Below are positions 9,458 through 24,043 of a stretch of DNA of 64,000 nucleotides, piece by piece. The position numbers were made by a program, and so were the translations under genes. Each line of letters starts with the position of its first letter. Positions within the stretch are counted from its first letter, which is position 1. Source of the DNA: Mycoplasmopsis synoviae ATCC 25204 (GTDB lineage: Bacteria > Bacillota_I > Bacilli_A > Mycoplasmatales > Metamycoplasmataceae); assembly GCF_000969765.1 (NCBI RefSeq), contig NZ_CP011096.1, positions 682,001 to 746,000 of the forward strand, given 5' to 3'. The notes under the pieces are model-generated. The model was given only the letters and a program-made list of their open reading frames with translations, was not told where the DNA came from and did no database searches.

Positions 9458-9684
9458 AAAACTCCTATTTTATGTATTTGTCTCTGTAATTTAGAGCTTT
9501 TATATGTCAGGGATGTTGATAAAATTTAACAAAAAAATAAAATTTTTTCTGCGTATTAATTAGCTGGCTATTAATTTGTTAATTAAATTAATATGGCCAA
9601 AATTTTGCTTCCATTAAAATGCAGATTTATATTTATATTTTTTTAAAAATAAAAAATATTTTTCATAATTTTTTTCACATTTTG

Positions 9685-9709
9685 AAAAATAAAAAACGCT
9701 ATAAGCGTC
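9685..9709 (-). terminator. Terminator of the ileS-lspA operon
   Basis: On the minus strand ACGC, TTATA, GCGT followed by TTTTTTATTTTT, immediately after the lspA stop. The stretch 9458-9684 beyond it is AT-rich upstream sequence of the pseudogene with no gene visible. Confidence 0.7.
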
Positions 9710-9711
9710 TT

Positions 9712-10431
9712 TTATAAATTAATAATTGTAGGAATATCGTCACTAGTATCATCATCGATTATTTTGCCAGTTTTTTTCTTTTTGTTTTTTGAAACTAATT
9801 CAACTATAAAAAAGATAAAAGTTGATAAAAAAATTAAAATCATTCCAACAAATACGCAGGCATCGGCAAAGTTAAATGTTCCAAGTTGGCGATCAAGTCA
9901 ATTTTCTAAAAATGGGGTGTAGAACATGTCTTTTACATGTCCATCAAAGATAAATCTATCAAGCATGTTTCCTAGGTCACCAGCGGCTATCAGCCCGATA
10001 AAAAACGAATTAAATATTCCATTTTTAGTGTTAAATAGCGGAAATAAAACTAATAGCACAAAAATAAACATGCTTAGAGTTTGAATTAAGGCTATATTTC
10101 TAGTTGATAGAAATGTAACTCCTCGGTGTCATATGCTTCTAATTCCGATTATTCCATAATCATTTCAGTCAATTTGATTGATAGGCCAGATGCTTTCAGG
10201 ATTTATATAACTATATCCATCAGGGGATAAAATTTTCCCAGCGTGTTGACCTTCTTTGATTATCTCTAAAGCATTTCCATGCTTAAAGACAAAGGTTTTA
10301 ATTATTTGGTCTATTGAAGTAAAAACTATTAGTACAATAAAAAATACCAAATAATTTAATAGTATTTGTTTTTTGTATTTTTTAAAATAAGTATTTATTT
10401 TTTGTTTATAAACTTCAATGCTACTAAGCAT
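9712..10431 (-). CDS. lspA: Lipoprotein signal peptidase (signal peptidase II), 239 aa
   Basis: It is an aspartic protease of the membrane that cleaves lipoprotein signal peptides before the lipidated Cys. The two family motifs are present: GDLGNMLDRF and FNFADACVFVG, containing the catalytic Asp pair. There are four hydrophobic segments. The N-terminus (about 30 residues, Lys-rich) and the loop after the first membrane segment are longer than in E. coli LspA, as is common in mycoplasmas. It overlaps the 3' end of ileS by 8 bases, so translation is probably coupled. It would process lipoproteins such as the one at 60053-62518. Confidence 0.93.
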
Positions 10432-13117
10432 TAGCTAAAGTATCCTTTAAAACGCTAAAACATAAATCACAAATTTCATATTCTTTATTTAAACTTGCAA
10501 AATGGTTTCAGCATCTCTTACATTTTTCTGATTCAAATTTTACAACTTGTAGAGTTTTTCCATATGAAATTTTTGAAACCATTAATAGAGTTTTTAAATC
10601 TAGTGACTTAAGAAATTCACTTGCAGTTTCTGGAAGAACAAGTTCTAATTCATTTGATCTTTTAATTACTTTATTTTGAATTTGGTTTTCAATTAAGATA
10701 TTAACTTGGTCTCTTAATTCAAAGAATTCTTTAAATTGCTCTAAAACTTTTTCATCAAAGCTCACATCGCCTGCTTTTTCAAGTCTTTCTAAAAATAGTG
10801 ATTCTTTTTTGTTTTCTTTATTAAAATATGAATACATTTCATCAGCAGTGGTAGGAATAATAGGCGCAAGCGCTAGCATTAAAAAGTCTAGTATTTCATA
10901 GAAGTTTTTAAGTACCATTTGACGCTCTTCGTCATTTTCTTTTCTAATGTATAAAATGTCTTTAGTAACTGAAAGATAAAAACTTGATAAATCAATTACG
11001 TATCTATTTAAAACTTTTATAACGTTGATGAATCTAAATTTATCGTAGTTTTCTAAAACTTCTTTTTTAACGCTTTTAAGCTCTTCATTGATGTAATGGT
11101 GAATTGAAGTTAGTTTTAAATCTTTATCGTATTTGAAGTTATTTAAATTACCTAATAAAAACTTAACTGTATTTCTAATTTTTCTATAGATTTCGCTATT
11201 TTGAACAAGTATGCTTTCAGAAATATGAACGTCAGATGAATATTCACTATTAGCTACTCATAGACGCAAAATATCAGCTCCATATTTTTTAATAACGTCA
11301 AGCGGATCTACGACGTTATTTTTAGATTTAGACATTTTCTTACCTTGCCCATCTAAAGCAAAACCATGTGATACTAGATTAATATATGGACTAACTCCAG
11401 CGTATGCCACAGCATTAATTACTGAAGAATTAAATCATCCACGGAATTGATCGTATCCTTCAAGGTATACGTCAAATGGTAGAGTAGTTTTTCCACCATC
11501 GATATCAACAGCTATAGAAGAAACTCCTGAATCAAATCAAACGTCCATAATATCGCTTTCTTTAGTTCAGTTTCTATTTCTATATTTTTCAGGAAGAAGT
11601 TCATCTACTGTACTTGAAAATCAAATATCAGTTCCATGATTAGCAACAAGATCTATTACGTGGTCAAAGATTTCTTCGTTGATTACTGGTTTTTCGTTTT
11701 CATCGTAGAAGATAATAATTGGAACTCCTCAAGTTCTTTGTCTTGAGATAGTTCAATCTCCACGGTTTTCAATCATAGAAATCATTCTATTTTTTGATCA
11801 TTCAGGGAATGTTTTAACGTTATTTTGAAGCTCTGATACTATTTTTGATCTAACTTTATCTATAGAAACAAATCATTGTGGAGTTGCTCTATAGATAATC
11901 GGTTTTTTAGTTCTTCAATCGTGAGGATATGAGTGTGAATAAGTATATACGTGAACTACTTTTTCAGCTAAATCTTTAATAATTTCTTTATTGGCTTCTT
12001 CGTAAAATAGCGAGTCATATTTAGTTTGACTATTTTCAATGTGACCAGTATCTGAAATATGCATTATTAGCTTTAAATCGTTATCAAAGGTTAAGCTAAA
12101 GTCGTCTTCACCAAATAGTGGCGCTGAGTGAACTAACCCGGTACCACTATCTTCTAAAACGTAGTTTGTTGCAATAACTGGTGCATCGAAATCTAGAAGC
12201 GGTGCTTTATATCAAATTGAATTTCTTGGCATTTTTTTTCCAAGAAATTCATCAACTACTTCATAATTTTCTCATTGGAATTTTTCTAGTAAATCATTAT
12301 AGAATAAATTCTTAGCAACTACGTATAAACTATCTTGATATTTAACTGTTAAGTATGTAATATCAAAAGAAATTGCTACTGCAGCGTTGGCGATAAGTGT
12401 TCATGGAGTTGTTGTTCAAACAACAAGCTTTGATCCAACTGGAACTTTGTTAAATGTTGATTTTGTTACATCAAAAGAAACGTAAATTGAATTAGTTGTT
12501 ACGGTTTCATATTCAACCTCAGCTTCAGCAAGCGCGCTCTGAGATGATGGTGATCAATAAATTGGCTTAAGGCCTTTATAAACAAGTCCATCAAGAGCTA
12601 GTTTTTTAAAAACTTTTAATTGCTTTGCTTCATAGCTTTTATCTAAGGTAATATAGATTTTTGAAAAATCAGAAAATAGTTGCAATTTCTGAAATTGTTT
12701 TTTCTGATGCTCAATTTGCTTTAAAGCATAGTTTCTTGATTTTTTTCTTAAAAGTTCAACTGTTATTTGATCTCTATCAAGTTTTGACTCGGTAAGCATT
12801 TTATGCTCGATAGGAAGTCCATGAGTATCTCAACCTGGAACAAAAGGTGAGTAGTATCCTTGAAGGCTTTTGTATCTAACAATAATGTCTTTTAGAATTT
12901 TATTTAAAGCATGACCTACGTGAATATCACCATTAGCATATGGTGGCCCATCATGAACGACAAAACGCTCATTGTTTGCATTATTTTTTAATACTTTTTG
13001 GTAAATGTCATCTTCTAGTCATTTTTTTCTAAATAAAGGTTCTTTTTCAACTAAATTTGCTTTCATGTCAAATTTAGTTGACGGCATATTTAATGTTTTT
13101 TTAAAATCTAAAGACAT
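10424..13117 (-). CDS. ileS: Isoleucyl-tRNA synthetase, 897 aa
   Basis: It charges tRNA-Ile. Class I features are clear: the HIGH-type motif HVGH within [16 protein letters not shown] within GKKMSKSKN, an editing (CP1) domain with [17 protein letters not shown], and a C-terminal zinc finger (CKRC and CDLC about 16 residues apart). One UGA-coded Trp lies inside that zinc finger, which proves the code assignment here. The length is normal for a bacterial IleRS. It is the first gene of the ileS-lspA operon. Confidence 0.97.
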
Positions 13118-13236
13118 AGTTAGTTAATAATCCTTGATATAAGTTGTATATTTGTTATTTTATAAAAAAAATATTTTATTTTTTAGCAAAAAATCAAACT
13201 AAAAAATAAAATACAAAAAATCTTTTTTTGTTTTTT

Positions 13237-13312
13237 TGGTGGCCCCGGCAGGAATCGAACCAGCGACACACAGAGCTTCAATCTGTTGCTCTACCAACTG
13301 AGCTACAGGGCC
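13237..13312 (-). tRNA. tRNA-Phe (GAA)
   Basis: Cloverleaf with anticodon loop TTGAAGC, TGGTTCGATTC T-arm and encoded CCA. Last gene of an eight-tRNA minus-strand operon. Confidence 0.95.
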
Positions 13313-13316
13313 ATAA

Positions 13317-13392
13317 TGGCGGTCCAGACGGGGATCGAACCCGCGTTCTTCTCCGTGACAGGGAGACGTATTAACCACTTTACCACTGAACC
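13317..13392 (-). tRNA. tRNA-Asp (GTC)
   Basis: Cloverleaf with anticodon GTC in loop CTGTCAC, T-arm GGGTTCGATCC and encoded CCA. Only 4 bases separate it from tRNA-Phe. Confidence 0.95.
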
Positions 13393-13393
13393 T

Positions 13394-13469
13394 TGGTTGC
13401 GGAGGCAGGACTCGAACCTGCGACCTCTGGGTTATGAGCCCAACGAGCTGCCAACTGCTCTACTCCGCG
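13394..13469 (-). tRNA. Initiator tRNA-fMet (CAT)
   Basis: Anticodon loop CTCATAA with three G-C pairs above it, and a 5' C that does not pair with the 3' A (CGCGGAG...). These are initiator hallmarks. CCA is encoded. Confidence 0.92.
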
Positions 13470-13479
13470 ATATATAAAC

Positions 13480-13572
13480 TGGCGGGTGATGAGGGATTTG
13501 AACCCCCGCGGGCCGTGAAGCCCCTGCTAGTTTTCAAGACTAGTCCCTTCAGCCAGACTTGGGTAATCACCC
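13480..13572 (-). tRNA. tRNA-Ser (TGA)
   Basis: 93 bases with the long variable arm of class II tRNAs. Anticodon TGA in loop CTTGAAA, encoded CCA. It reads UCN codons. Confidence 0.92.
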
Positions 13573-13573
13573 T

Positions 13574-13649
13574 TGGTGGATCTAACAGGATTCGAACCTG
13601 TAGCCAACCGGTTATGAGCCGGTTGCTCTAACCGTTGAGCTATAGATCC
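13574..13649 (-). tRNA. tRNA-Ile2 (CAT, lysidine type)
   Basis: The anticodon is CAT, but the loop and stem (GGCTCATAACC) and acceptor GGATCT resemble the Bacillus AUA-reading tRNA-Ile, not Met. It would need TilS modification of C34. The distinction from Met rests on comparison with known tRNAs. Confidence 0.8.
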
Positions 13650-13661
13650 TATTAAATTCAT

Positions 13662-13738
13662 TGGTAGCACCGGTGAGATTTGAACTCACGACCTTCCGGG
13701 TATGAACCGGATGCTCTAACCAACTGAGCTACAGTGCC
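13662..13738 (-). tRNA. Elongator tRNA-Met (CAT)
   Basis: Anticodon loop TTCATAC with GGTTCATACCC as in bacterial elongator Met tRNAs. Acceptor GGCACTG pairs fully, unlike the initiator. CCA is encoded. Confidence 0.85.
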
Positions 13739-13741
13739 ATA

Positions 13742-13818
13742 TGGTGGAGAGTATGGGATTCGAACCCACCACCTCCTGCGTGCAAGGCAGGCGCTCTAGC
13801 CAAATGAGCTAACCCCCC
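13742..13818 (-). tRNA. tRNA-Ala (TGC)
   Basis: Anticodon TGC in loop CTTGCAC, acceptor GGGGGGT with several G-U pairs to ACTCTCC, encoded CCA. Confidence 0.92.
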
Positions 13819-13823
13819 ATAAA

Positions 13824-13900
13824 TGGTGAAGAAGACAGGATTTGAACCTGCGACCACTACGTCCCAAACGTAGCGCTCTACCAAGCTGAGCTACTTCTCC
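13824..13900 (-). tRNA. tRNA-Pro (TGG)
   Basis: Anticodon TGG in loop TTTGGGA, T-arm AGGTTCAAATC, encoded CCA. It is first in the operon (Pro-Ala-Met-Ile2-Ser-fMet-Asp-Phe). Confidence 0.94.
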
Positions 13901-13935
13901 ACACATGATTTTTTACATCGTCTGTAAGCTTTATA

Positions 13936-13941
13936 ATTATA
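13936..13941 (-). promoter_or_regulatory. -10 box of the tRNA operon
   Basis: TATAAT on the minus strand about 36 bases before tRNA-Pro, in otherwise gene-free AT-rich sequence. Confidence 0.55.
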
Positions 13942-14008
13942 AACAAAAAATTAAAAAATATATTAAAAATTTTTTTAAATTATTTGCCTATTTTACAGGG
14001 CTTTTCGA

Positions 14009-15070
14009 TTAATCTTTAATTTCTTTTCAGTTAGTTGAAGGTAAATATGCGCTGCTTCTTACGATTGATTTTAATTTAGCAAAAGCATCATAAACTACCT
14101 TATGATCTATAAATTGGAAAAATTTAAAATCAAATACGCTAAATGGTAAATTTCCTCCAACTTCAAAAGAAATATTTTCTTTTTGCTGAGTTTTGCTTGA
14201 ATATAAAACATTTGTAATTATTACAAATAAATATTCAACTTTCATATTTTCTTTAGCAGCAAGCAGCACTCTTTGAAATTTATTTTGTGCACTTTTGCTT
14301 GTGAATTTTATTTTATGAAGCGATTCTGGAACTCTAACGTCGTAGTTAAGGATTAAATTTTCATGCTTTCTTTGAAGATAGCTAAATAGTAGTTTATCTT
14401 CAAAGGCTTTATCAAATTTTAATGAATATGTTGCATTTAAAAATTTTCATAAATTATCTAAAAAGTGTCCATAAGATACTATCTCAGGAGCGTGTCTTAG
14501 CTGCTTTTCTAAAGTAAAGATGGTTTTAGGATATTGATCGTATTTTTTCTTGTGTTTGTATGGTTCTTGTTCTAGTTTTCAAAAGAAGTTTTTTGGATAT
14601 TTAGCAACAGGGCAATTATCTTGATTTACTTTATCGACTTTATGAAATAGTGATTTTTCATATAGGTAGCTATTGTATTTTCAGCTATCTTTTCTAACAA
14701 GATAGATATTTTCTTGCATGGTTTTAAATCTTTTATATCATTGATCGATCATATAAACCTTAGCAGCGTCTAGTCCTGAACGAAAATCATAATCTACTTT
14801 TATGTAATGTCTTGAAAAGATCACTATTTTGTTTTTAAGTCTTGATTCTATTTTAGTTTTTATATAAACGTAAAACTTTTGCATGTCATTATCTACGAAT
14901 TTAAAAAGCTTATCACGTTCATCTTCTTCTAGCATTGCTTCTATTAGCCTTCAAAGTTCAAAATTAATTACCTTTGGACGGCTCTTTTTAATTAGCTTTG
15001 TATATTCTATTATTCTTGGTTCTTGATCTAATTTAACTTCTTTAGTTTCTACAAAAAATTTTATTTTCAT
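14009..15070 (-). CDS. Hypothetical protein, 353 aa
   Basis: One frame from the ATG at 15070 with several UGA-Trp codons. It is rich in Lys, Phe, Tyr and Asp, with no signal peptide and no membrane segment, so it is probably cytoplasmic. Noticeable stretches are MKIKFFVETKEVKLDQEP at the start, aromatic-rich YPKNFFWKLEQEPYK in the middle and SRHYIKVDYDFRSGLDAAK. I recognise no catalytic motif or family. It stands alone between the tRNA operon and the rRNA operon on the same strand. Confidence 0.75.
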
Positions 15071-15123
15071 GTTTTATTCTCCTAATATTTCTATGTAAAA
15101 ATTATTAACTGCGAATTATACAC

Positions 15124-15160
15124 AAAAAAATAAAAAAACTTTAGTTTTTAACCAAAGTTT
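15124..15160 (-). terminator. Terminator of the rRNA operon
   Basis: On the minus strand AAACTTT, loop, AAAGTTT followed by TTTTTATTTTTTT, about 55 bases beyond the mature 3' end of 23S rRNA. It ends the rRNA transcript before the 353-aa gene. Confidence 0.7.
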
Positions 15161-15170
15161 ATGAAAAATT

Positions 15171-15202
15171 TAATTATTCTTTCAAAACTAAATAGTAATT
15201 AT
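15171..15202 (-). other. 3' strand of the 23S rRNA processing stem
   Basis: The minus-strand sequence around TACTATTTAGTTTTGAAAGAA is complementary to about 18266-18292, the region just 5' of 23S rRNA. Such long-range stems bracket precursor 23S and are RNase III substrates. Complementarity is seen directly; processing is inferred from other bacteria. Confidence 0.7.
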
Positions 15203-15214
15203 AATAATTTATCA

Positions 15215-18117
<2,903 letters not shown>

Positions 18118-18265
18118 TAAAAGTTAGTATCAATATGTCCTATTGTTATATTGTTATGATGTATTCAAAGACATTTTAATAAATTATTATTCAATAATTT
18201 AAACTCGGTATCAAAACAAATTAACCTTAATTAATTTATATTTTTGATGTCGTTGTAATATCTTT

Positions 18266-18292
18266 ATTACTATTTAGTTTTCAAAGAACAAT
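18266..18292 (-). other. 5' strand of the 23S rRNA processing stem
   Basis: The minus-strand sequence around GTTCTTTGAAAACTAAATAGT pairs with 15171-15202 beyond the 3' end of 23S rRNA, closing a stem around the whole gene. Confidence 0.7.
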
Positions 18293-18305
18293 TTTAAGAG
18301 AGGTT

Positions 18306-18329
18306 GTTCTCTCAAAACTAAATACAATA
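18306..18329 (-). other. 3' strand of the 16S rRNA processing stem
   Basis: The minus-strand TATTGTATTTAGTTTTGAGA continues to GAAC. It is complementary with one G-U pair to 19954-19977 upstream of 16S rRNA. The 312-base spacer 18118-18429 holds this, the 23S stem and no tRNA gene. Confidence 0.72.
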
Positions 18330-18429
18330 GCCCAAGGCAAAAAAAGCGATACACAACCGCTTTTAGAATTTTTCTCTAAAAGCTTTCAGTTAATAAAAAA
18401 TGCCTTTTGTAAAATTAATGTACTCCGTA

Positions 18430-19937
<1,508 letters not shown>

Positions 19938-19953
19938 GACGTTGTGTATCTTG

Positions 19954-19977
19954 TATTGTATTTAGTTTTGAAAGAAC
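19954..19977 (-). other. 5' strand of the 16S rRNA processing stem
   Basis: The minus-strand GTTCTTTCAAAACTAAATAC, continuing to AATA, pairs along its full length with 18306-18329, closing a stem around the 16S gene. Confidence 0.72.
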
Positions 19978-20011
19978 AAATTGCTTATTTAATTTAAGCT
20001 TGCAGTTGCAA

Positions 20012-20017
20012 ATTATA
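20012..20017 (-). promoter_or_regulatory. Proximal -10 box of the rRNA operon
   Basis: TATAAT on the minus strand about 75 bases before the 16S 5' end, ahead of the processing stem. Confidence 0.55.
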
Positions 20018-20080
20018 TCATAAAAAAATCGTTAAGAAAAAATTGTTTTTAAACAAGATAATTTAAAACTCGCAAGACTA

Positions 20081-20086
20081 ATTATA
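20081..20086 (-). promoter_or_regulatory. Possible distal -10 box of the rRNA operon
   Basis: A second minus-strand TATAAT, 69 bases upstream of the proximal one. Tandem promoters are common for rRNA operons. It lies between the rRNA operon and the ymdB stop codon, with no other gene to serve. Confidence 0.45.
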
Positions 20087-20125
20087 CACAAAAGATTTTA
20101 AAATGTATATATTTTTTTAAAATTT

Positions 20126-20944
20126 TTATTTTTTAATGTCACTTATATTAATAAGCTTAATTTTGTGGCGTTTTTTATTAGTTTTTTTATTTTTATTTAA
20201 GGTAATTACAACTGCATTGAATTGTAAATCGTTATCGCTTACCTTAAATTTTTCTTTGCCATTGAAACGCATTTTTTTATAAACTTCTTCAAAGTTTGCG
20301 CCAATTGCAGAATTTTGCGGCCCGGTCATTCCTACGTCAGTAATATAAGCTGTGCCATTAGGCAAAATTTTTGCGTCATTGGTTTGAACGTGAGTGTGCG
20401 TTCCGCAAAATGCGTCTACTTTACCATCAAGATAAAGTCCAAAGACATATTTTTCACTAGTGGTTTCTGCGTGAAAATCAACAAAGTCAAAGTCAACTTT
20501 TTCTTCTGAAGAAATCACGCTATCAAAAGCGTCAAAAAAATCATTAGCCTGAGCTTGGTCTCATGGCTTATTTAAAACGTTAAATGCTCTTCCTAAAATT
20601 GCAGTTACTCTGAGGTTATATTTTTTAACGTTATAAATTCTGCTTCCTTTACCAGGATATGAACCTTCAACGTTAAGAGGCCTAATAAGCTCTGGGTTAT
20701 TGATAAATTCATAAATTTCTGAATTTGATCAAATGTGATTACCCATTGTAATGCAATTTACATTTAATTTTAAAAGATCATCAAAATCCTTTTTGGAAAG
20801 ACCTTTTCTGCCCGATACATTTTCTCCTTGCGCAATTATAAAATCAATTTTTTCTCTAAAAATAATTTTAGGCAAAATTTTTTTAAGCGCAAGAATTCCA
20901 GGCTCTCCGAAAATATCTCCAACAAAAAGAATCTTAAGTTTCAT
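20126..20944 (-). CDS. ymdB: YmdB family metallophosphoesterase, 272 aa
   Basis: It has the family metal-binding motifs in order: GDIFGEPG near residue 9, GENVSGRKG near 40, MGNHIW near 67, DFHAE and GTHTHVQTND in the middle. YmdB acts as a phosphodiesterase on 2',3'- or cyclic nucleotides and is a cytoplasmic dinuclear metal enzyme. The length matches the Bacillus protein. It starts 7 bases after recA, so they form an operon; a recA/ymdB pairing also occurs in other Firmicutes (recA-rny-ymdB), here without rny between them. Confidence 0.93.
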
Positions 20945-20951
20945 TTTAATA

Positions 20952-21929
20952 TTATAATTTATTACTTTTTAATGTATCTTGAATTTCTGAAATAATTTCA
21001 GGGTTAGATTCTATATAAGTTTTAAGCGCAGCTTTACCTTGCGCTACGTTATTTTCTTTATAGTAGTATCATGAACCTTTTTTGTCAAAGATTTTATTTT
21101 CAATACCAATGGTGGCTAGTTCATTATATCTATCGATACCTTTTGAAAATAATATTTCTGATTGAGTTACCTTATATGGCGCTGAAAGTTTATTTTTAAC
21201 GACTTTAAATTTAACTTCGTTTCCTAGAATGTCTTTGCCTTCAGTAATTTGGCTGCCTTTTCTAACTTCAATTCTAATTGAAGCGTAGAATTTCAGCGCT
21301 CTTCCTCCGGTTGTGGTTTCTGGATTACCAAAAATTACACCAACTTTTTCTCTAATTTGGTTAATAAAAATTATAGTAGTTTGATTTTTATTTAAATTAC
21401 CAGTAATTTTTCTTAAAGCCTTACTCATTAGCCGAGCTTGAGCACCAATTTGCTGGTCTTTCATCTCACCATTAAGCTCTGCTTCTGGAACTAGCGCGGC
21501 AACCGAATCGACTACTATTAAATCAACGTTTCCGCTTTTGGCTAAAATGTCCACTATTTCTAGCGCTTGTTCACCAGAGTCAGGCTGAGATAAGATTAAA
21601 TTATCAATATCAACACCGATATTGGCTGCATACTGCGGATCAATTGAATGCTCGGCATCGATAAAGGCTGCAATTCCGCCATTTTTTTGAACTTCAGCAA
21701 TAGCGTGCAATGTTAGCGTAGTTTTCCCTGAAGATTCAGGGCCGTAAATTTCAATTATTTTTCCTTTAGGAAGTCCATTGATTCCTAAAGCGTTATCTAA
21801 AAGAATGCTTCCTGATGAAAACACCTCAACATCGGCATTTGGAATATCTCCAAGAACCATAATAGATTCTTTTCCGAATTTTTTTTCAATTTCATTAAGA
21901 GCAGATTTTATATTTTTATTTTCTATCAT
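20952..21929 (-). CDS. recA: RecA recombinase, 325 aa
   Basis: Strand exchange in homologous recombination and repair. Walker [10 protein letters not shown] near residue 65, Walker [11 protein letters not shown], the MAW/loop region [13 protein letters not shown] and [11 protein letters not shown] are all present. The core is complete. The C-terminal domain is short, ending about 20 residues earlier than E. coli RecA, and lacks its long acidic tail. One UGA-Trp lies near the C-terminus ([17 protein letters not shown], typical of the RecA C-terminal domain). It is cotranscribed with ymdB. Confidence 0.97.
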
Positions 21930-22012
21930 TTTGTCTCCTAATTATGAAATTATTTTTTGCGTCTAAAAAACAAAAAATAAAAATTTTGCGGCAATTTTCC
22001 AGAAAATAAAAT

Positions 22013-22035
22013 AAAAATTGCTGCGTGCAATTTTT
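22013..22035 (-). terminator. Terminator overlapping the rpsO stop
   Basis: AAAAATTGC, loop, GCAATTTTT. On the minus strand the stem begins at the rpsO stop codon and ends in TTTTTATTTTATTTTC, so it ends the rpsO transcript. Confidence 0.8.
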
Positions 22036-22300
22036 ATTTACGTAATTTAAATTCTTCTAGGCATTTTAAATATGTTTCTGGATCATTTTTCTTTAAATAT
22101 GATAAAAGAGTTTTTCTTTGAGTAATTTTTGCTAAAAATCCCCTTCTTGAATGGAAATCTTTTGGATTTGCTTGAAAATGTGGTTTTAGCTTTTCAATAT
22201 CATGAGTTAAAAGTGCAACTTGCACAAATGCATTACCGGTATCTTTTTCGTTTTTACCGTATTTTTTAACTAAAAGTTTTTTTTCTTGTTTTGAAATCAT
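22034..22300 (-). CDS. rpsO: 30S ribosomal protein S15, 88 aa
   Basis: S15 family features: THDIEKLKPHFQANPKDFHSRRGF and the C-terminal RKTLLSYLKKNDPETY. I place the start at the ATG at 22300, behind AAGGATTGAA. A longer in-frame start at 22342 would add 14 residues not found in S15. It binds 16S rRNA early in small-subunit assembly. Monocistronic, with its own terminator. Confidence 0.95.
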   Translation of the reverse strand: MISKQEKKLLVKKYGKNEKDTGNAFVQVALLTHDIEKLKPHFQANPKDFHSRRGFLAKITQRKTLLSYLKKNDPETYLKCLEEFKLRK

Positions 22301-22388
22301 TTCAATCCTTAATTGTAAGTATTGTTTTACTCTAGCAAACATTAAATCATGTAAACCAAAGATAAAATTTGTTTTTTATTATTTTATC

Positions 22389-23225
22389 TTAATTTACAAA
22401 TTTTAGCATCAGCTTTTTAGCCATTTCAATTAAATCGTCATTTAGATATTTGGATTCGTCTTTAGTTATTAGTTTTAGGTTGTAAAATATTTCGATATCG
22501 ATGGTTTGCTTTATTTTAATATCTAAATCTAAATCAAAGATATATATGTAGCAGTTTTTGTTAAATTCTTTGATAAATAGTCCGTAATATAAAAAGTTTT
22601 TAATTACAAATTTAGCTAGATATATTCCAGAATGCAGTGGAGTTAAATTCGGATTTAGCTCAACGCTAGCGTCAATGTTTAAAGTTCCAGAAAAATTGTA
22701 ATTGTAAACTAGTAAAGAATTAAGCAGTTTTATATCACCAAATTCTACTAGCTGCTTAAGCTCTGATGTTGAAATTTTAGAGTTGTTGAATTTGTAAAAT
22801 TCTAAAATTTCAACTTGTAAATTTGGATTTATTAAACTTAAATCACTAGCTTTATATTTTGCGTTTTTTCCAAAGCGAAAATCTTTTCCAACTATAACTT
22901 TAGCTGGTAGATTATTAGTTAGCTTATTAATAAAATCTTGTCCGCTTTGATTTTTAATATCTTGAAAATCAAGTTCTACCACGCAGTCAATATTTAACTT
23001 TGCAAAATTTAAATATTTACTGTGATTATCTTGAAAAAAATAATTAGCATCTTTATATAAATTTTCGTTATTAAAAGTTACTATTACTTTTCTGCCAGAA
23101 TTATTTAATAATTTTTTATAAAGTTGAAAATGTCCTAAATGAAATGCTTCAAAAGCACCGATAATGTAATTATCGTTTTCTTGTGGCGTTCATTGATCAA
23201 ATTTATAAATTATTAAATCTTGCAT
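22389..23225 (-). CDS. ribF: RibF-like FAD synthetase, 278 aa
   Basis: The N-terminal nucleotidyltransferase domain is recognisable: IIGAFEAFHLGHFQLYKKLL (the HxGH motif as HLGH) and VGKDFRFGKNA near residue 115. RibF makes FMN and FAD from riboflavin. The C-terminal riboflavin-kinase half is shorter and weakly conserved: the usual LP-x-G-VYA block may correspond to LTPLHSGIYLAKF, but I cannot see the rest clearly. So it may be mainly an FAD synthetase. Its ATG overlaps the stop of the HAD gene (TAATG). Confidence 0.82.
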
Positions 23226-24043
23226 TAGATAATTTCTAGCTCTTTTAATTTGTGATATGGACCATCTACCTCGCAGCTAAAGCAAATGTCTTTTGCAATC
23301 GCTTTTAATTCATTACTTGAATCATCGATAGCTACACCATATCCTACATTTTTAATCATTTCGTAGTCGTTTTCACCGTCACCGAAAGCGATAATGTTTT
23401 CAAGTCCTAAATTTAAATAACTAGCTAATTTTTCAAGAGCATGAATTTTATTACTCATAGGAGGCGCAATAAAAATTCCTCTTGATCAAAGTGAAGAAAT
23501 TTCTAAATCTAATTTATTTTGCTTTATAAATTTTGTTACGTTTTTAACTAGCTCTTGAACCTTTTTAGGATCAGGTTGATTTAAAGTTATTAAATGAATT
23601 TGATCATCGATTAATTTATCAGCGCTATAGTCTTCAAATTTATGCTCGAAAGGCTTGGCATATCAAGTATTGGTATTAGTTGTAGGTGATTTAAAAACTT
23701 TGTCAAAATGTGATATTTGAAATCCTTCTACTTTGGTTGCAAATTCATCATAGAGTTTTATAACGTCTTCTTTGTTGCATACATTGGTGAAGATGAATTT
23801 TTTGTTTTTAACATCTCAAACAAAAGATCCATTTGCACCAATAAAGTAATCTGGGTTAAGTTGCTCTAAAAAATTATTAATGCTAGCAAATTCTCTAGCG
23901 GTAGCTAGCGTAGTTATTACGTTATTTTTCTTAAGTTCTAAAAACATGTTTTTAATGTTTTTAGAAAATACTAAATCACCAGGAACTAGTAAAGTCCCAT
24001 CAACATCGAAGGCCGCTAATTTATACTTGTCTTTGTAATTCAT
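23225..24043 (-). CDS. HAD-superfamily (Cof-type) phosphatase, 272 aa
   Basis: Motif I is AAFDVDGTLL near residue 11 with the two catalytic Asp. Motif II appears as TTLATAREFAS. Motif IV GDGENDYEMIKNVGYGVAI near the C-terminus binds Mg, with the Lys of MSNKIHALEKL before it. These are Cof/YidA-type HAD enzymes that dephosphorylate sugar phosphates or flavin/pyridoxal phosphates. Its position directly upstream of ribF suggests, but does not show, a link to flavin metabolism. Overlaps: truB by 23 bases and ribF by one base. Confidence 0.9.

Noticed and set aside
13286-13631. Two plus-strand frames across the tRNA cluster
   Set aside because: They are antisense to tRNA genes; the peptides merely reflect repeated tRNA arm sequences.
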